In this document: one piece after another, positions 35,707-44,882 of the stretch
Position numbering within the stretch: position 1 is the stretch's first letter
Layout: every line of letters starts with the position of its first letter
NCBI GenBank assembly: GCA_964589175.1
Contig: CAZPRY010000004.1
Span: 1-64,000 of the forward strand
Source: CAZPRY01 sp964589175
GTDB lineage: Bacteria; Fidelibacterota; UBA2242
Direction: 5' to 3'
Length of the DNA stretch: 64,000 nucleotides
Notes under the pieces: generated by a model
The model's input: only the letters and a program-made list of their open reading frames with translations
What the model was told of the DNA's origin: nothing
The model's database searches: none
Made by a program: the position numbers and the translations under genes

Positions 35707-36842
35707 TCGACAGAAGTCAAAACAGGCCCGATCGCCTATTTCTATTTCTAATCATCGTGGTCATGGGACTGGGATTGGTCATCCAGTACAGCGCCAGCTC
35801 CGCGTTGGCCGCGGCTAAATTCAATAATCCCACTCTCTACTTCAAAGGTCATTTGATCCGGATGCTTATGGGCATCGTCCTCTGCGCATTTTTTGCCTTT
35901 CTCGACTACCGGCATTTAAAACGGGCGGCTTTCTGGCTGGTGCTTGTATCGCTCGGCCTGCTCCTGACGGCCCTGGTCTATAAGATGCTTCATCCCAACC
36001 AGGACACTGCCCGCTGGCTGCCCCTGGGGCCATTTAATCTGCAGCCGTCCGAAGTGGCTAAACTGGCAGTCATCATGTACGCTGCCTCCTTCATAGACCG
36101 GCACCAGCGCAATCTGGACGATATCAAAACAGGTTTTTTACCGCCGGCCTTCGCACTCTCGGCGATATTATTTCTCATTGTCCTAGCCACTGACTTCAGC
36201 AGCGCCGCGGTAATCGCCCTGATTGGCATGATAGTGCTTATTATCGGCGGCAGCAAAATGAAGCATATCTTTTACCTGGTCGGTTGTTACGTCCTGGCAG
36301 CAATTCCCGTTGTGCTACGTTCACCGTATAGATTAGCCCGAATTCTGACTTTTTTCAGTCCGGAACAAGACGTACAGGGAGCCGGTTATCAGATTAATCA
36401 GTCGCTCATCAGCCTCGGAAACGGCGGTCTCTTCGGCAGCGGATTGGCCGGCGGCATCGAAAAGAATCTCTTCCTGCCTGACCCGCACACCGATTTCATC
36501 TTCGCGGTGGTCGGCGAAGAGTTCGGTTTTCTGGGCACCACCGTGCTGCTGACCCTTTTTATCTGGATCTTCTTAAAAGCGATCAAGATAGCACTCAGGA
36601 CGCCCGATATCTTTGGTAGACTGCTGGGAATCGGACTAGCCACGAGTATGTTTATGTATGTCCTGCTGAACGTCGGCGTAGTCTGCGGCCTTTTACCTGT
36701 TACTGGCCTGCCGCTGCCCTTTTTCAGTTACGGCGGCTCTACGATGCTTTTTAATTTCACCTGTGCCGGGATCATCCTGAATCTCTCCAGGCACACGGAA
36801 AAAGAAAACCAGACGATTGAACCGGTGGTGTTATATGCGTAA
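35703..36842 (+). CDS. ftsW: Septal peptidoglycan glycosyltransferase FtsW
   Basis: FtsW is the SEDS-family polymerase that works with FtsI. The 379-residue protein has about ten membrane helices and the SEDS signatures QPSEVAKLAVI and PVTGLPLPFFSYGGST; the catalytic Asp region is seen in the TDFSSAA segment. Start is a TTG overlapping the murD stop. It overlaps murG by eight bases. Confidence 0.95.
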   Translation: MIDRSQNRPDRLFLFLIIVVMGLGLVIQYSASSALAAAKFNNPTLYFKGHLIRMLMGIVLCAFFAFLDYRHLKRAAFWLVLVSLGLLLTALVYKMLHPNQDTARWLPLGPFNLQPSEVAKLAVIMYAASFIDRHQRNLDDIKTGFLPPAFALSAILFLIVLATDFSSAAVIALIGMIVLIIGGSKMKHIFYLVGCYVLAAIPVVLRSPYRLARILTFFSPEQDVQGAGYQINQSLISLGNGGLFGSGLAGGIEKNLFLPDPHTDFIFAVVGEEFGFLGTTVLLTLFIWIFLKAIKIALRTPDIFGRLLGIGLATSMFMYVLLNVGVVCGLLPVTGLPLPFFSYGGSTMLFNFTCAGIILNLSRHTEKENQTIEPVVLYA

Positions 36843-37965
36843 AGAGAATCACTTGCGAGTTCTATGTACTGGTGGCGGAACTGGCGGGCACCTCTTCCCT
36901 GCCATCGCACTGATTCAGGAACTCAGAACGCGTTTTAAAAATCCCGAAAACCTCGAAATCCTGTTTGTCGGCACCGGCTACGGCCTGGAAGCCCGTCTCC
37001 TGCCGGATAGTGACATTCCTTTTGAATCCATCTGGATCAGGGGCTTTCAACGCGGTAAAACGTTTAAGGATTTCCGCATTAATCTTTTATTTCCGATCCG
37101 CCTGATCGCGAGTCTGCTCCAGGCCCGGGCAATTATCAAACGCTTCGAACCCGATATCGCCATCGGGACCGGCGGTTACACCTCCGGTCCGCCTCTCTAT
37201 ATCGCCTCCCGAAGGGGCATCCCGTTCTTCATTCATGAACAGAATGTGTTTCCGGGAGTCACCACGAAGATGCTGGCCGGCCGGGCCAGGAAGGTCTATG
37301 TTTCTTTCGAGGAAACCGAGAAATACATTAAAAATTCCACTTTCATCGGCACGCCCCTGCGCCGATCCCTGAAACATGTCGCCCAGGCTCAGGCGCAGCA
37401 TTTCTTCGGCCTGAATTCCGATCTTAAAACGGTGCTCATTTTCGGCGGCAGTCAGGGGTCGCTGGCCATGAACAATACCTGGATCGAGGCGATTCGGCCG
37501 TTTCTGGAATCTTATCGCTGTCAATTTATCTGGCAGACGGGACAGCTGGATTATGATCGGATCGAGGAGATCTATCCCGATCATCCCTGCCTGCATCTCA
37601 CCCCGTTTATTCATGATATGGGAGTGGCCTATTGCGCGGCCGATCTCGTCGTCAGCCGGGCCGGAGCACTTTCCCTGGCGGAACTCTGCCTGTACGGCAA
37701 ACCCTCGATCCTGATTCCGTTGCCGACTGCCGCCAGAAATCACCAGGAGATCAACGCCCGCCATCTGGAGCAGGTCGGTGCGGCGAAAGTCATCCTGCAG
37801 AGCGACCTGAACCCGAGCGGTCTGGAGACCGCGGTTAATGAAATTCTTATCGACGATCAAAAGCTCTCCCGAATGGCTGACAGCGCCCGGAGCCTGGCAA
37901 AATCGGACTCAGCCGCCCAAATCATCAATGAAATCATGGAGTTTGTCGAATCCGATGTTTGGTAA
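36835..37965 (+). CDS. murG: Lipid II synthase MurG (GT28)
   Basis: MurG adds GlcNAc to lipid I, forming lipid II. The 376-residue protein has the N-terminal GGGTGGHLFPAIAL loop, IGTGGYTSGPPLY, IHEQNVFPGV, FGGSQGS, and the UDP-binding SRAGALSLAEL. I start at the ATG at 36835, which overlaps the ftsW end; a TTG six codons earlier is possible. Confidence 0.97.
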   Translation: MRKENHLRVLCTGGGTGGHLFPAIALIQELRTRFKNPENLEILFVGTGYGLEARLLPDSDIPFESIWIRGFQRGKTFKDFRINLLFPIRLIASLLQARAIIKRFEPDIAIGTGGYTSGPPLYIASRRGIPFFIHEQNVFPGVTTKMLAGRARKVYVSFEETEKYIKNSTFIGTPLRRSLKHVAQAQAQHFFGLNSDLKTVLIFGGSQGSLAMNNTWIEAIRPFLESYRCQFIWQTGQLDYDRIEEIYPDHPCLHLTPFIHDMGVAYCAADLVVSRAGALSLAELCLYGKPSILIPLPTAARNHQEINARHLEQVGAAKVILQSDLNPSGLETAVNEILIDDQKLSRMADSARSLAKSDSAAQIINEIMEFVESDVW

Positions 37966-39322
37966 AATCAATAAAATACATTTTGTCGGAATCGGCGGGA
38001 TCGGCATGTGCGGCATCGCCGAACTGCTTCATGAATGGGGTTTCCGGATCAGTGGCTCCGATGCGGCCGCATCGGACAATATCGGGCGCTTGCAGCAAAA
38101 AGGTATCGCTGTGAGCATCGGCCACAGCAGCCAAAATTTGCCGGATTGCGATGTCGTGGTCTATAGCGCCGCCGTCGGAAGCGACAATCCCGAACTCGCC
38201 GCCGCCCTGGAACGCGGCATTCCGGCGATCAAACGGGCCGAGATGCTGGGCGAAATCATCCGCCTGAAACCGAACAGCATCGGCATCAGCGGCACCCATG
38301 GGAAAACGACAACCACTTCGCTGATCGGACATATCTTCGCCGAACACGGCGCCGATCCCATCACCGTCGTAGGCGGAGTCGTGCGCGATTTGCAGACGAC
38401 TACCCGCATCGGGAACGGGTATACGATCATTTTCGAAGCCGACGAATTCGACCGCTCCTTCCTGAAAATGAGGCCCACACACGCCGTCATCACGACCCTG
38501 GAAAGCGATCACATGGATATCTACGCTTCGCAGGAAGAGATCGAAGACGCCTTCGTCCAATTTGCCAACAGCGTTCCCTTCTTCGGGGCCATCGCCGTCT
38601 GCGTTGATGAACCGAACATCCGCAAAATCCTGCCCCGCATTCAGCGCCGGACGATCGGCTACGGTTTTTCAGAAGCAGCGGAGTTCCGGGCCCGCGATAT
38701 CATCCAGAGCGCCGGCCGGACACGCTTCAGTGTCCTTCGCAACAGCACAGTCCTGGGTTCCGTGGAGATCAAGCTCCCCGGCGAACACAATGTCAAAAAC
38801 GCCCTGGCTGCGATCGCCATATCCCTCGAATACGACATCCCTTTCGATACAATTGCAAAAGCGCTGGGTTCCTTTCAAGGAGTTCAGCGCCGTTTCGATA
38901 TTATCAAAGAGACGCCGGAAATCATGCTGGTCGACGATTACGCCCATCATCCCACCGAAGTGAGCGCAACTCTGAACGCCGCGCGTGCAGGCTGGAATCG
39001 CCGGATCATCGCAATCTTTCAACCCCACCTGTTTTCAAGAACACGTGATTTTTACCGGGATTTCGCCACGGCGCTGTCAGCCGCAGATGAAGCCGTCATT
39101 CTCGATATTTACCCGGCCCGGGAGCAGCCCATTCCGGGCATTACATCCCAACTCATTATTAATGCCGGAAACGCCCTCTCCGGTGGCGGATTTCACTACC
39201 TCCCCGACAAATCGAAAATCATCGAGATGTTGAATAAAATCCACCGGCCCGGTGACCTGATCATCACAATGGGGGCAGGTGATATATGGAAATTGCAGGC
39301 CGTTTTAAAGGAAAAACTATAG
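37955..39322 (+). CDS. murC: UDP-MurNAc:L-alanine ligase MurC
   Basis: MurC starts the stem peptide by joining L-alanine to UDP-MurNAc. The 455-residue protein begins with IHFVGIGGIGMCGIAELL, has ISGTHGKTTTTSLIGHI, EADEFDRSF and DDYAHHPTEV, all diagnostic. The ATG at 37955 overlaps the murG stop; a longer in-frame form starting inside murG is not supported. Confidence 0.97.
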   Translation: MFGKINKIHFVGIGGIGMCGIAELLHEWGFRISGSDAAASDNIGRLQQKGIAVSIGHSSQNLPDCDVVVYSAAVGSDNPELAAALERGIPAIKRAEMLGEIIRLKPNSIGISGTHGKTTTTSLIGHIFAEHGADPITVVGGVVRDLQTTTRIGNGYTIIFEADEFDRSFLKMRPTHAVITTLESDHMDIYASQEEIEDAFVQFANSVPFFGAIAVCVDEPNIRKILPRIQRRTIGYGFSEAAEFRARDIIQSAGRTRFSVLRNSTVLGSVEIKLPGEHNVKNALAAIAISLEYDIPFDTIAKALGSFQGVQRRFDIIKETPEIMLVDDYAHHPTEVSATLNAARAGWNRRIIAIFQPHLFSRTRDFYRDFATALSAADEAVILDIYPAREQPIPGITSQLIINAGNALSGGGFHYLPDKSKIIEMLNKIHRPGDLIITMGAGDIWKLQAVLKEKL

Positions 39323-40135
39323 ATGGAATTCCGGATCGAAAATCAAACTGAAATCATCAAGCCACCGAAAAAAGCCTGGTTTCCTGTTTTTAAAAGGGTC
39401 GCCTTCAGCCTGTTTCTGACCGCGGTGGTCAGCCTGATTGTCTATAGTTCCCTGGCTTGGTGCAACTACACCGAATTGTTCGATTTGAACACCGTGCAGA
39501 TTCGCGGCAACCGTATTTTGACGTACGAAGATATTTTGGCGCTTACCCAGATCCGCAGCAAGAGCAATATCCATTCGCTCGACATCCCGAAAATTCAGGC
39601 GCGCCTGGAAAGCACCCCCTATATTCAGACCGCCATTGTCAGCCGGACCTTTCCCAATTCGCTGGTCATCCGTATTCTGGAGCGTGAGCCACTCTGTTAT
39701 GTGAACGCCGAAGCGCTCTATATTCTTGATCGCGAAGGGATCGTGTTGCCGATTCCATCCAAAAATTTACCCTATAGTCTGCCTGTGATTAGCGGTTTCC
39801 TGGACGACGGAGTACAGTGCCGGCCGGGCCGAAAAATCGAATCGCCGGCTATAATGGCCCTGCTACACAACCTGCAGGAGGTCCGCCTGAATACTTCGGA
39901 ACTCTTCGCAACCCTCTCGGAAATTCACCGGGATGAGCGCGAAAATATCACACTTTATTCCATCAACGGCGGAACTCCCGTTTATTTCGGGAAGGATGAG
40001 ATTTCCCGCAAACTCAGTACGCTGGCCTATTTTCAATCGCTTCTGGCCGGAAAGCGGGAATTGAACGACTATCAATATCTCGATCTTCGCTGGGAAAAAC
40101 TGATTGTCGTGAAGGAGAAAGCGTCCAGGTCCTAA
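39323..40135 (+). CDS. ftsQ: Cell division protein FtsQ/DivIB
   Basis: This 270-residue bitopic protein has a cytoplasmic tail, a membrane helix (residues about 26-47), a POTRA domain (VQIRGNRILTYEDILAL through LVIRILEREP) and an FtsQ beta domain. FtsQ connects FtsB/FtsL with the rest of the divisome. It starts immediately after the murC stop and ends one base before ftsA. Confidence 0.92.
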   Translation: MEFRIENQTEIIKPPKKAWFPVFKRVAFSLFLTAVVSLIVYSSLAWCNYTELFDLNTVQIRGNRILTYEDILALTQIRSKSNIHSLDIPKIQARLESTPYIQTAIVSRTFPNSLVIRILEREPLCYVNAEALYILDREGIVLPIPSKNLPYSLPVISGFLDDGVQCRPGRKIESPAIMALLHNLQEVRLNTSELFATLSEIHRDERENITLYSINGGTPVYFGKDEISRKLSTLAYFQSLLAGKRELNDYQYLDLRWEKLIVVKEKASRS

Positions 40136-40136
40136 T

Positions 40137-41396
40137 ATGAAATTAAAAAGCAGTCATATCACCACACTGGACATCGGGAGCTCAAAAATCTGCGCCCTCG
40201 TCGCGGAAATCGACGAGGTCACGAAGCAACCCAAAATTCTGGGATTCGGTCTGGCGCCTTCACGCGGAATTCGCAAAGGTGCCGTTATCGATGTGGAGAA
40301 GGCCACACAATCAATCAATGAAGCGGTTTCCCGCGCCGAGGAGACATCGGGACGTACGGTCACTCGCTGCTACGTCAGCATCTCCGGCGATCACATCCGC
40401 GGCATCAATACCGTCGGCCGGATTTCCCTGCTGCGCGACAGCCGCAACGGCAACGGAGAAGTCCGTGAAATCGAGCAAGCCGACGTTGACCAGGTGCTCG
40501 AACACACGCGCGCAATTCCGATGCCCATGGACCGCGAAATTCTGCATGTCATCCCGCAGGAATTTATCATCGACGAACAGAGCGGCGTGCAGAATCCCTG
40601 CAATCTCTCCGGCCGGCGCCTCGAAGCCCGGGTGCATTTGACCACCTACAGCACAACCGCTGCGGCCAATATCACCCGCTGTCTGCATAATATCAATCTC
40701 GAAGTGGAAAGTTATGTGCTTCAATCGCTGGCTTCGGCCTACAGCGTGCTTGAAAAAGACGAAAAAGAATTGGGAACCATCCTGCTCGATTTCGGTTCCG
40801 ATATGATCAACGTAGTGGTGTATCACCGCGGACATGTCTATCATACCGGCGTTGTCAACTACGGCAGTTCGAGCATTACTTACGATCTGGCCTATCTGCT
40901 GCGCATCCCCCTCGATATGGCGGAAAAGTTGAAAAAGGAACACGGCTTTGCCACAACCAGTCAGACGGACGATGTCGCCCATTTCAATATCGAAGAATTC
41001 GGCGGTGGGCAGACTCGTGAAATTCCGCTCCGCCTCATCGCCAGTTACATCGAACCACGCATGGAGGAAATCCTGACCGAGGCCTGCTACGAAGCCCGCA
41101 AGGCGGATGTGCCCGCTAATCAAAAATTGGCGGTGGTACTGACCGGTGGAGGTTCGCTCCTGAAAGGCAGCTGCGAGCTGGCCGAAACCTTTTTTCAATC
41201 GTCGGCCCGGATCGGTTATCCAGGTGGTTACCTAGGGTACGAGGAGGATCTCCATGATCCTTCGTTTGCGGCGGCCATTGGACTGTTGAAATATGCCATT
41301 GACGAAAAAGATAAGCAGACTCAGGGCGAGAGGCCGGACGGTCCCTTTGGCCGTCTCAGTGCCTGGATAAAAAATGCCGTTGAAAATATCATGTAG
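40137..41396 (+). CDS. ftsA: Cell division protein FtsA
   Basis: FtsA is the actin-like protein that tethers FtsZ to the membrane and signals to the divisome. The 419-residue protein has the phosphate loop TTLDIGSSKICALVAE, the SHS2 domain (CYVSISGDHIRGIN onward), LLDFGSDMINVVVY and VVLTGGGSLLKG, and ends in an amphipathic membrane-targeting helix (FGRLSAWIKNAVENIM). Confidence 0.96.
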   Translation: MKLKSSHITTLDIGSSKICALVAEIDEVTKQPKILGFGLAPSRGIRKGAVIDVEKATQSINEAVSRAEETSGRTVTRCYVSISGDHIRGINTVGRISLLRDSRNGNGEVREIEQADVDQVLEHTRAIPMPMDREILHVIPQEFIIDEQSGVQNPCNLSGRRLEARVHLTTYSTTAAANITRCLHNINLEVESYVLQSLASAYSVLEKDEKELGTILLDFGSDMINVVVYHRGHVYHTGVVNYGSSSITYDLAYLLRIPLDMAEKLKKEHGFATTSQTDDVAHFNIEEFGGGQTREIPLRLIASYIEPRMEEILTEACYEARKADVPANQKLAVVLTGGGSLLKGSCELAETFFQSSARIGYPGGYLGYEEDLHDPSFAAAIGLLKYAIDEKDKQTQGERPDGPFGRLSAWIKNAVENIM

Positions 41397-41419
41397 AACA
41401 TAAGAACAGGGAGGTATAT

Positions 41420-42619
41420 ATGCTATTCGAATTCGACGATCTTGCTAATCAAAAGGCGAAACTGAAGGTGCTCGGAATCGGTGGCGGTGGCGGAAACGCT
41501 GTCAACCGCATGATCGAATCCGGTCTGTCCGGTGTCGATTTTATTGCGATTAACACGGACGCCCAGGATCTGGATCTTAATCTGGCGCCCACTAAAATTC
41601 AGATCGGTAAAGAACAAACTCGTGGTTTGGGCGCCGGTGCAGTGACCAATGTCGGCCGAAGCGCAATCGAAGCCGATCAGCAGCCGGTGTTCAACGCCAT
41701 AAACAACGCCGATATGATCTTTATCACCGCCGGTATGGGCGGCGGAACGGGAACAGGCGCCTCTCCGCTGATCGCCAAAATCGCCAAAGAACAGGGCTGC
41801 CTTACCGTAGCTATCGTGACCAAGCCTTTCTATTTCGAAGGCCCTAAACGCATGGAACGCGCCGAAAAAGGCATCGAGGAACTCCGCAATTACGTGGATA
41901 CCCTGATCGTCATCCCGAACCAGCGCCTGCTGACAATCGTGGATCGCAAGACCTCCGTGCGCGAGGCGTTTAAGACGGCTGACAGCATCCTCTATCAGGC
42001 CACCAAAGGCATCTCGGACCTGATCAACCATCACGGAATCATCAATCTCGATTTCGCCGACGTACGCACCATCATGAAGGATGCGGGCGACGCCATGATG
42101 GGGACCGGTCTGGCAGCCGGCGAGGAACGCGCCGTTCTGGCCGCCCAGCAGGCCATTTCGAGTCCACTGCTCGACGATATGAGCATTCGGGGCGCCCACG
42201 GCCTCCTGATCAACGTCACCGGTGGAGACGACCTGAAACTGCACGAAGTCGATGAAGCCTGTCAAATCATCACCGAAGAAGCCGGCAAAGATGCGGATAT
42301 CATCTTCGGAGCCGTGGTCGACGAGAATCTGAAGGATGAGATTATGATTACCGTCATCGCCACCGGATTCGGCGGAAACGGCAAAGCAAAAACGATTTCA
42401 TATGAAAAGCACCGGGAAATGGATCGTGAAGAAGCGTCTGTCGCCAAGGAAATCGGGCTGGCTCACCTCCAGGATAATATTCGCGAGCAGTTGGATCTAC
42501 CGATCGAAACAGAAACCGGTGGAATGAAATTTGAATTTCAAGAGGTAGTGGAAAGCGGGCCGGTATTCAATCATTCGGAAATTCCCGCATTTCTACGTAA
42601 AAAAATGAACATTAAATAG
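41420..42619 (+). CDS. ftsZ: Cell division protein FtsZ
   Basis: FtsZ is the tubulin-like GTPase of the Z-ring. The 399-residue protein has KVLGIGGGGGNAVNRM, the tubulin signature GGGTGTGASP (residues about 107-116), NLDFADVR of the T7 loop and a C-terminal peptide (IPAFLRKKM) that would bind FtsA. GGGAGG seven bases upstream supports the ATG. It ends the cluster. Confidence 0.98.
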   Translation: MLFEFDDLANQKAKLKVLGIGGGGGNAVNRMIESGLSGVDFIAINTDAQDLDLNLAPTKIQIGKEQTRGLGAGAVTNVGRSAIEADQQPVFNAINNADMIFITAGMGGGTGTGASPLIAKIAKEQGCLTVAIVTKPFYFEGPKRMERAEKGIEELRNYVDTLIVIPNQRLLTIVDRKTSVREAFKTADSILYQATKGISDLINHHGIINLDFADVRTIMKDAGDAMMGTGLAAGEERAVLAAQQAISSPLLDDMSIRGAHGLLINVTGGDDLKLHEVDEACQIITEEAGKDADIIFGAVVDENLKDEIMITVIATGFGGNGKAKTISYEKHREMDREEASVAKEIGLAHLQDNIREQLDLPIETETGGMKFEFQEVVESGPVFNHSEIPAFLRKKMNIK

Positions 42620-42652
42620 AACGACCCTTTCCGTGGGTAGAACGCGGTAACT

Positions 42653-42682
42653 AAAAAAAGCCCCTATTGTAAAATAGGGGCT
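42653..42682 (-). terminator. Intrinsic terminator of rpmB
   Basis: AGCCCCTATT (42659-42668) and AATAGGGGCT (42673-42682) form a 10-bp stem with a 4-base loop, followed on the minus strand by seven T. It terminates rpmB; on the plus strand, after ftsZ, there is no T-run, though the stem may still slow transcription. Confidence 0.92.
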
Positions 42683-42706
42683 GAAATTCAGCTTAGCAAA
42701 AGAGAA

Positions 42707-42898
42707 TCAGATGGCCTTTTCGAAATTACCCTTTTTAAGACAGGATGTACAAATTTTAACGGAACGAACGGTACCGCTCGCGTTAACTCTGATTTTTTGT
42801 AAATTCGGGTCCCACCGGCGTCTGGTTTTATTATGGGCATGACTGACGCTATTGCCAAACATGGGCTTTTTGCCACAGAGATCACATACTTTCGACAT
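42707..42898 (-). CDS. rpmB: 50S ribosomal protein L28 (bL28), zinc-binding form
   Basis: This 63-residue protein is bL28 of the four-cysteine type: VCDLCGKKP at the N-terminus and ICTSCLKKG near the C-terminus can bind one zinc. NSVSHAHNKTRRRW is diagnostic. It is a single-gene minus-strand unit between ftsZ and dusB with a strong terminator. Confidence 0.97.
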   Translation of the reverse strand: MSKVCDLCGKKPMFGNSVSHAHNKTRRRWDPNLQKIRVNASGTVRSVKICTSCLKKGNFEKAI

Positions 42899-43047
42899 TT
42901 TCTTATACTCCTAAAAACCAGCCGAATTTGTGGATTTTTCTTTTGAAAGTCAAATAATTTATAGGAATATTATTGACTTTATGAATCGGAAGCACTTTTT
43001 CAGGTCAGAATTAATGGAAAGAAAGGAGACAGCGCTCTCCGAATCTT

Positions 43048-44034
43048 ATGCAAATCGCTAATCTCACACTCCACTCCCCAGCCCTGTTGGCGCCCATGGC
43101 GGGCTATACCGACCATCCCTTCCGCCTGATTTGCAAGGAACAGGGCGCCGGAATCGTATACACCGAGTTCGTCAGTTCGGAGGGTCTGATCCGCGATTCT
43201 CAGAAAACCAAAGATTACCTCTATTTCAAGGAATCGGAACGTCCTATCGGCATCCAGATCTTCGGGCACAATCCCGAATCCATGGCGCAATCGGCCCAGA
43301 TGATCGAGGAAGAGTTCCAGCCCGATCTGATCGATATGAATTTCGGATGCTCTGTCAGGAAGGTCGTTAAAAAAGGCGCCGGAGCAGCACTGTTACGCGA
43401 TGTACACCTGATCGGAGCAATCGCCACCCGGGTAGTCAAATCCGTCCGCACACCGGTCACGGCCAAAATTCGCAGCGGCTGGACCCAGAAAGAGATTGTC
43501 GCAGTCGAAGTCGCCCAACGTCTGGCCGATGCCGGTATCTCGGCGATCACAGTGCACCCGCGCACCGCCGCGATGAGCTATTCCGATCCGGCCAGATGGG
43601 AACTCATCCGCGAGGTTAAGGAATCGGTTGCTGTACCCATTATCGGAAACGGTGATATTAAAACCGCTGACGATGCCATGCGCATGCTGCGGGAAACCGG
43701 CTGCGATGCGGTCATGGTCGGGCGCGGTGCCATTGGTAATCCCTGGATTTTCGATCAAATTAATCGCCTGTACCTTGGAAATCCGGAAATTGTCCGGAAC
43801 TCCTCTATCGATAAGCTGGACATGTGCCTGCGGCAATTGCAGATGGAGATCGAAATCCGCGGCGAAGCTGCTACAAACCGGATCATGAAAAAATTCTATC
43901 GCTGGTATTTCCGCGGTTTCCCGAATGTTTCCGAGGTCCGTAAAAATCTATTGACTTTTTCCTCGATAAATGAAACCTTAGGCTATCTTTCAGCGCTGAG
44001 GAACGATATACGATCATATGAAGAAATGTTTTAG
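43048..44034 (+). CDS. dusB: tRNA-dihydrouridine synthase, DusB-like
   Basis: Dus enzymes reduce uridines in tRNA with FMN and NADPH. The 328-residue TIM-barrel protein starts with LLAPMAGYTDHPFRL, has the catalytic Cys in MNFGCSVRKVVKKGAGAALL, the FMN site GNGDIKTADDA and VMVGRGAIGNPWIF, then a helical C-terminal domain. DusB is the likely class from length and motifs. Confidence 0.93.
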   Translation: MQIANLTLHSPALLAPMAGYTDHPFRLICKEQGAGIVYTEFVSSEGLIRDSQKTKDYLYFKESERPIGIQIFGHNPESMAQSAQMIEEEFQPDLIDMNFGCSVRKVVKKGAGAALLRDVHLIGAIATRVVKSVRTPVTAKIRSGWTQKEIVAVEVAQRLADAGISAITVHPRTAAMSYSDPARWELIREVKESVAVPIIGNGDIKTADDAMRMLRETGCDAVMVGRGAIGNPWIFDQINRLYLGNPEIVRNSSIDKLDMCLRQLQMEIEIRGEAATNRIMKKFYRWYFRGFPNVSEVRKNLLTFSSINETLGYLSALRNDIRSYEEMF

Positions 44035-44117
44035 TTGAAATCGTGGGGAAGATGCAGTGTAAGCTCGATTATCGTGGATCAATAGAATCATTGACAACAA
44101 TTCACTGACGGAAGTAT

Positions 44118-44876
44118 ATGCGACGATTACATTTTTCAGCCGGAGACATCATCATCAAAGAGGATACGATCGGACAGGCAGCCTACATTCTGAAAACCGG
44201 CCGGGTCAACATCGTAAAGCGCGGTAAAAATCGGGATGTGATCCTGGCAACGCTCGATCCGGAACAAATTTTCGGGGAACTGGGCCTGATTGAAGACCGC
44301 CCGCGAACGGCCTCCGTGCTGGCCGCCACCGATGTTGAAGTCACTGAAATCGTACGCGACGACTTTCAGCAGATCATAGGCGATCCCGATACGCCTTTAA
44401 TTCCCATCATCAAGGGTCTCTTCGAACGCCTGCGGCAATGCAACGAACTGATTGTACGATTGGAAACCGAGCACGATGATGACTATTCCGAGACGGACTC
44501 CCCCACGGCACAAATTCAGATCGCCGGGTTGAGCCCTGAGGCCAGGGCTGTTTTGGGAAATAAAAAACTCACGCTAAGTTCCTTTCCGTATAAAATCGGA
44601 CGCGCCAGCAAACATGTTCATAAAGACGTCCTGATTGACAACGATCTCTATATCCCGGACGTTCATCCCTATAATATCTCGCGCAATCATGTCTCGATCA
44701 ATCAGGAAGGTCAACGTTATTTCGTCGTCGATCGGGGCAGCAGCATGGGCACGATTGTCAATCACACCCAACTCGGGAGCAAGGGCAAAATCTTTCGAAT
44801 TGCCCTGCAATCGGGTGAAAACACACTGATACTTGGGCAAGATTCTTCGCCCTTTCGTTTTTCGGTAACCATTTGA
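44118..44876 (+). CDS. Cyclic-nucleotide-binding (Crp-like) domain fused to FHA domain
   Basis: This 252-residue protein has an N-terminal cNMP-binding domain (residues about 5-100; FSAGDIIIKEDTIGQAAYIL, then IFGELGLIEDRPRTASVLA, the phosphate-binding cassette) and a C-terminal FHA domain (about 155-252; YKIGRASKHVH, then SRNHVSI and DRGSSMGTIVN), which binds phosphothreonine. There is no DNA-binding domain, so it is a signalling adaptor that could link a cyclic nucleotide to a phosphoprotein. It lies upstream of radical SAM, response regulator and Wza/Wzc genes. Confidence 0.85.
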   Translation: MRRLHFSAGDIIIKEDTIGQAAYILKTGRVNIVKRGKNRDVILATLDPEQIFGELGLIEDRPRTASVLAATDVEVTEIVRDDFQQIIGDPDTPLIPIIKGLFERLRQCNELIVRLETEHDDDYSETDSPTAQIQIAGLSPEARAVLGNKKLTLSSFPYKIGRASKHVHKDVLIDNDLYIPDVHPYNISRNHVSINQEGQRYFVVDRGSSMGTIVNHTQLGSKGKIFRIALQSGENTLILGQDSSPFRFSVTI

Positions 44877-44882
44877 GGCATC

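Noticed and set aside
37838..37954. Longer N-terminus for MurC
   Set aside because: The family starts at the nucleotide-binding VGIGGIGM region just after the ATG at 37955.
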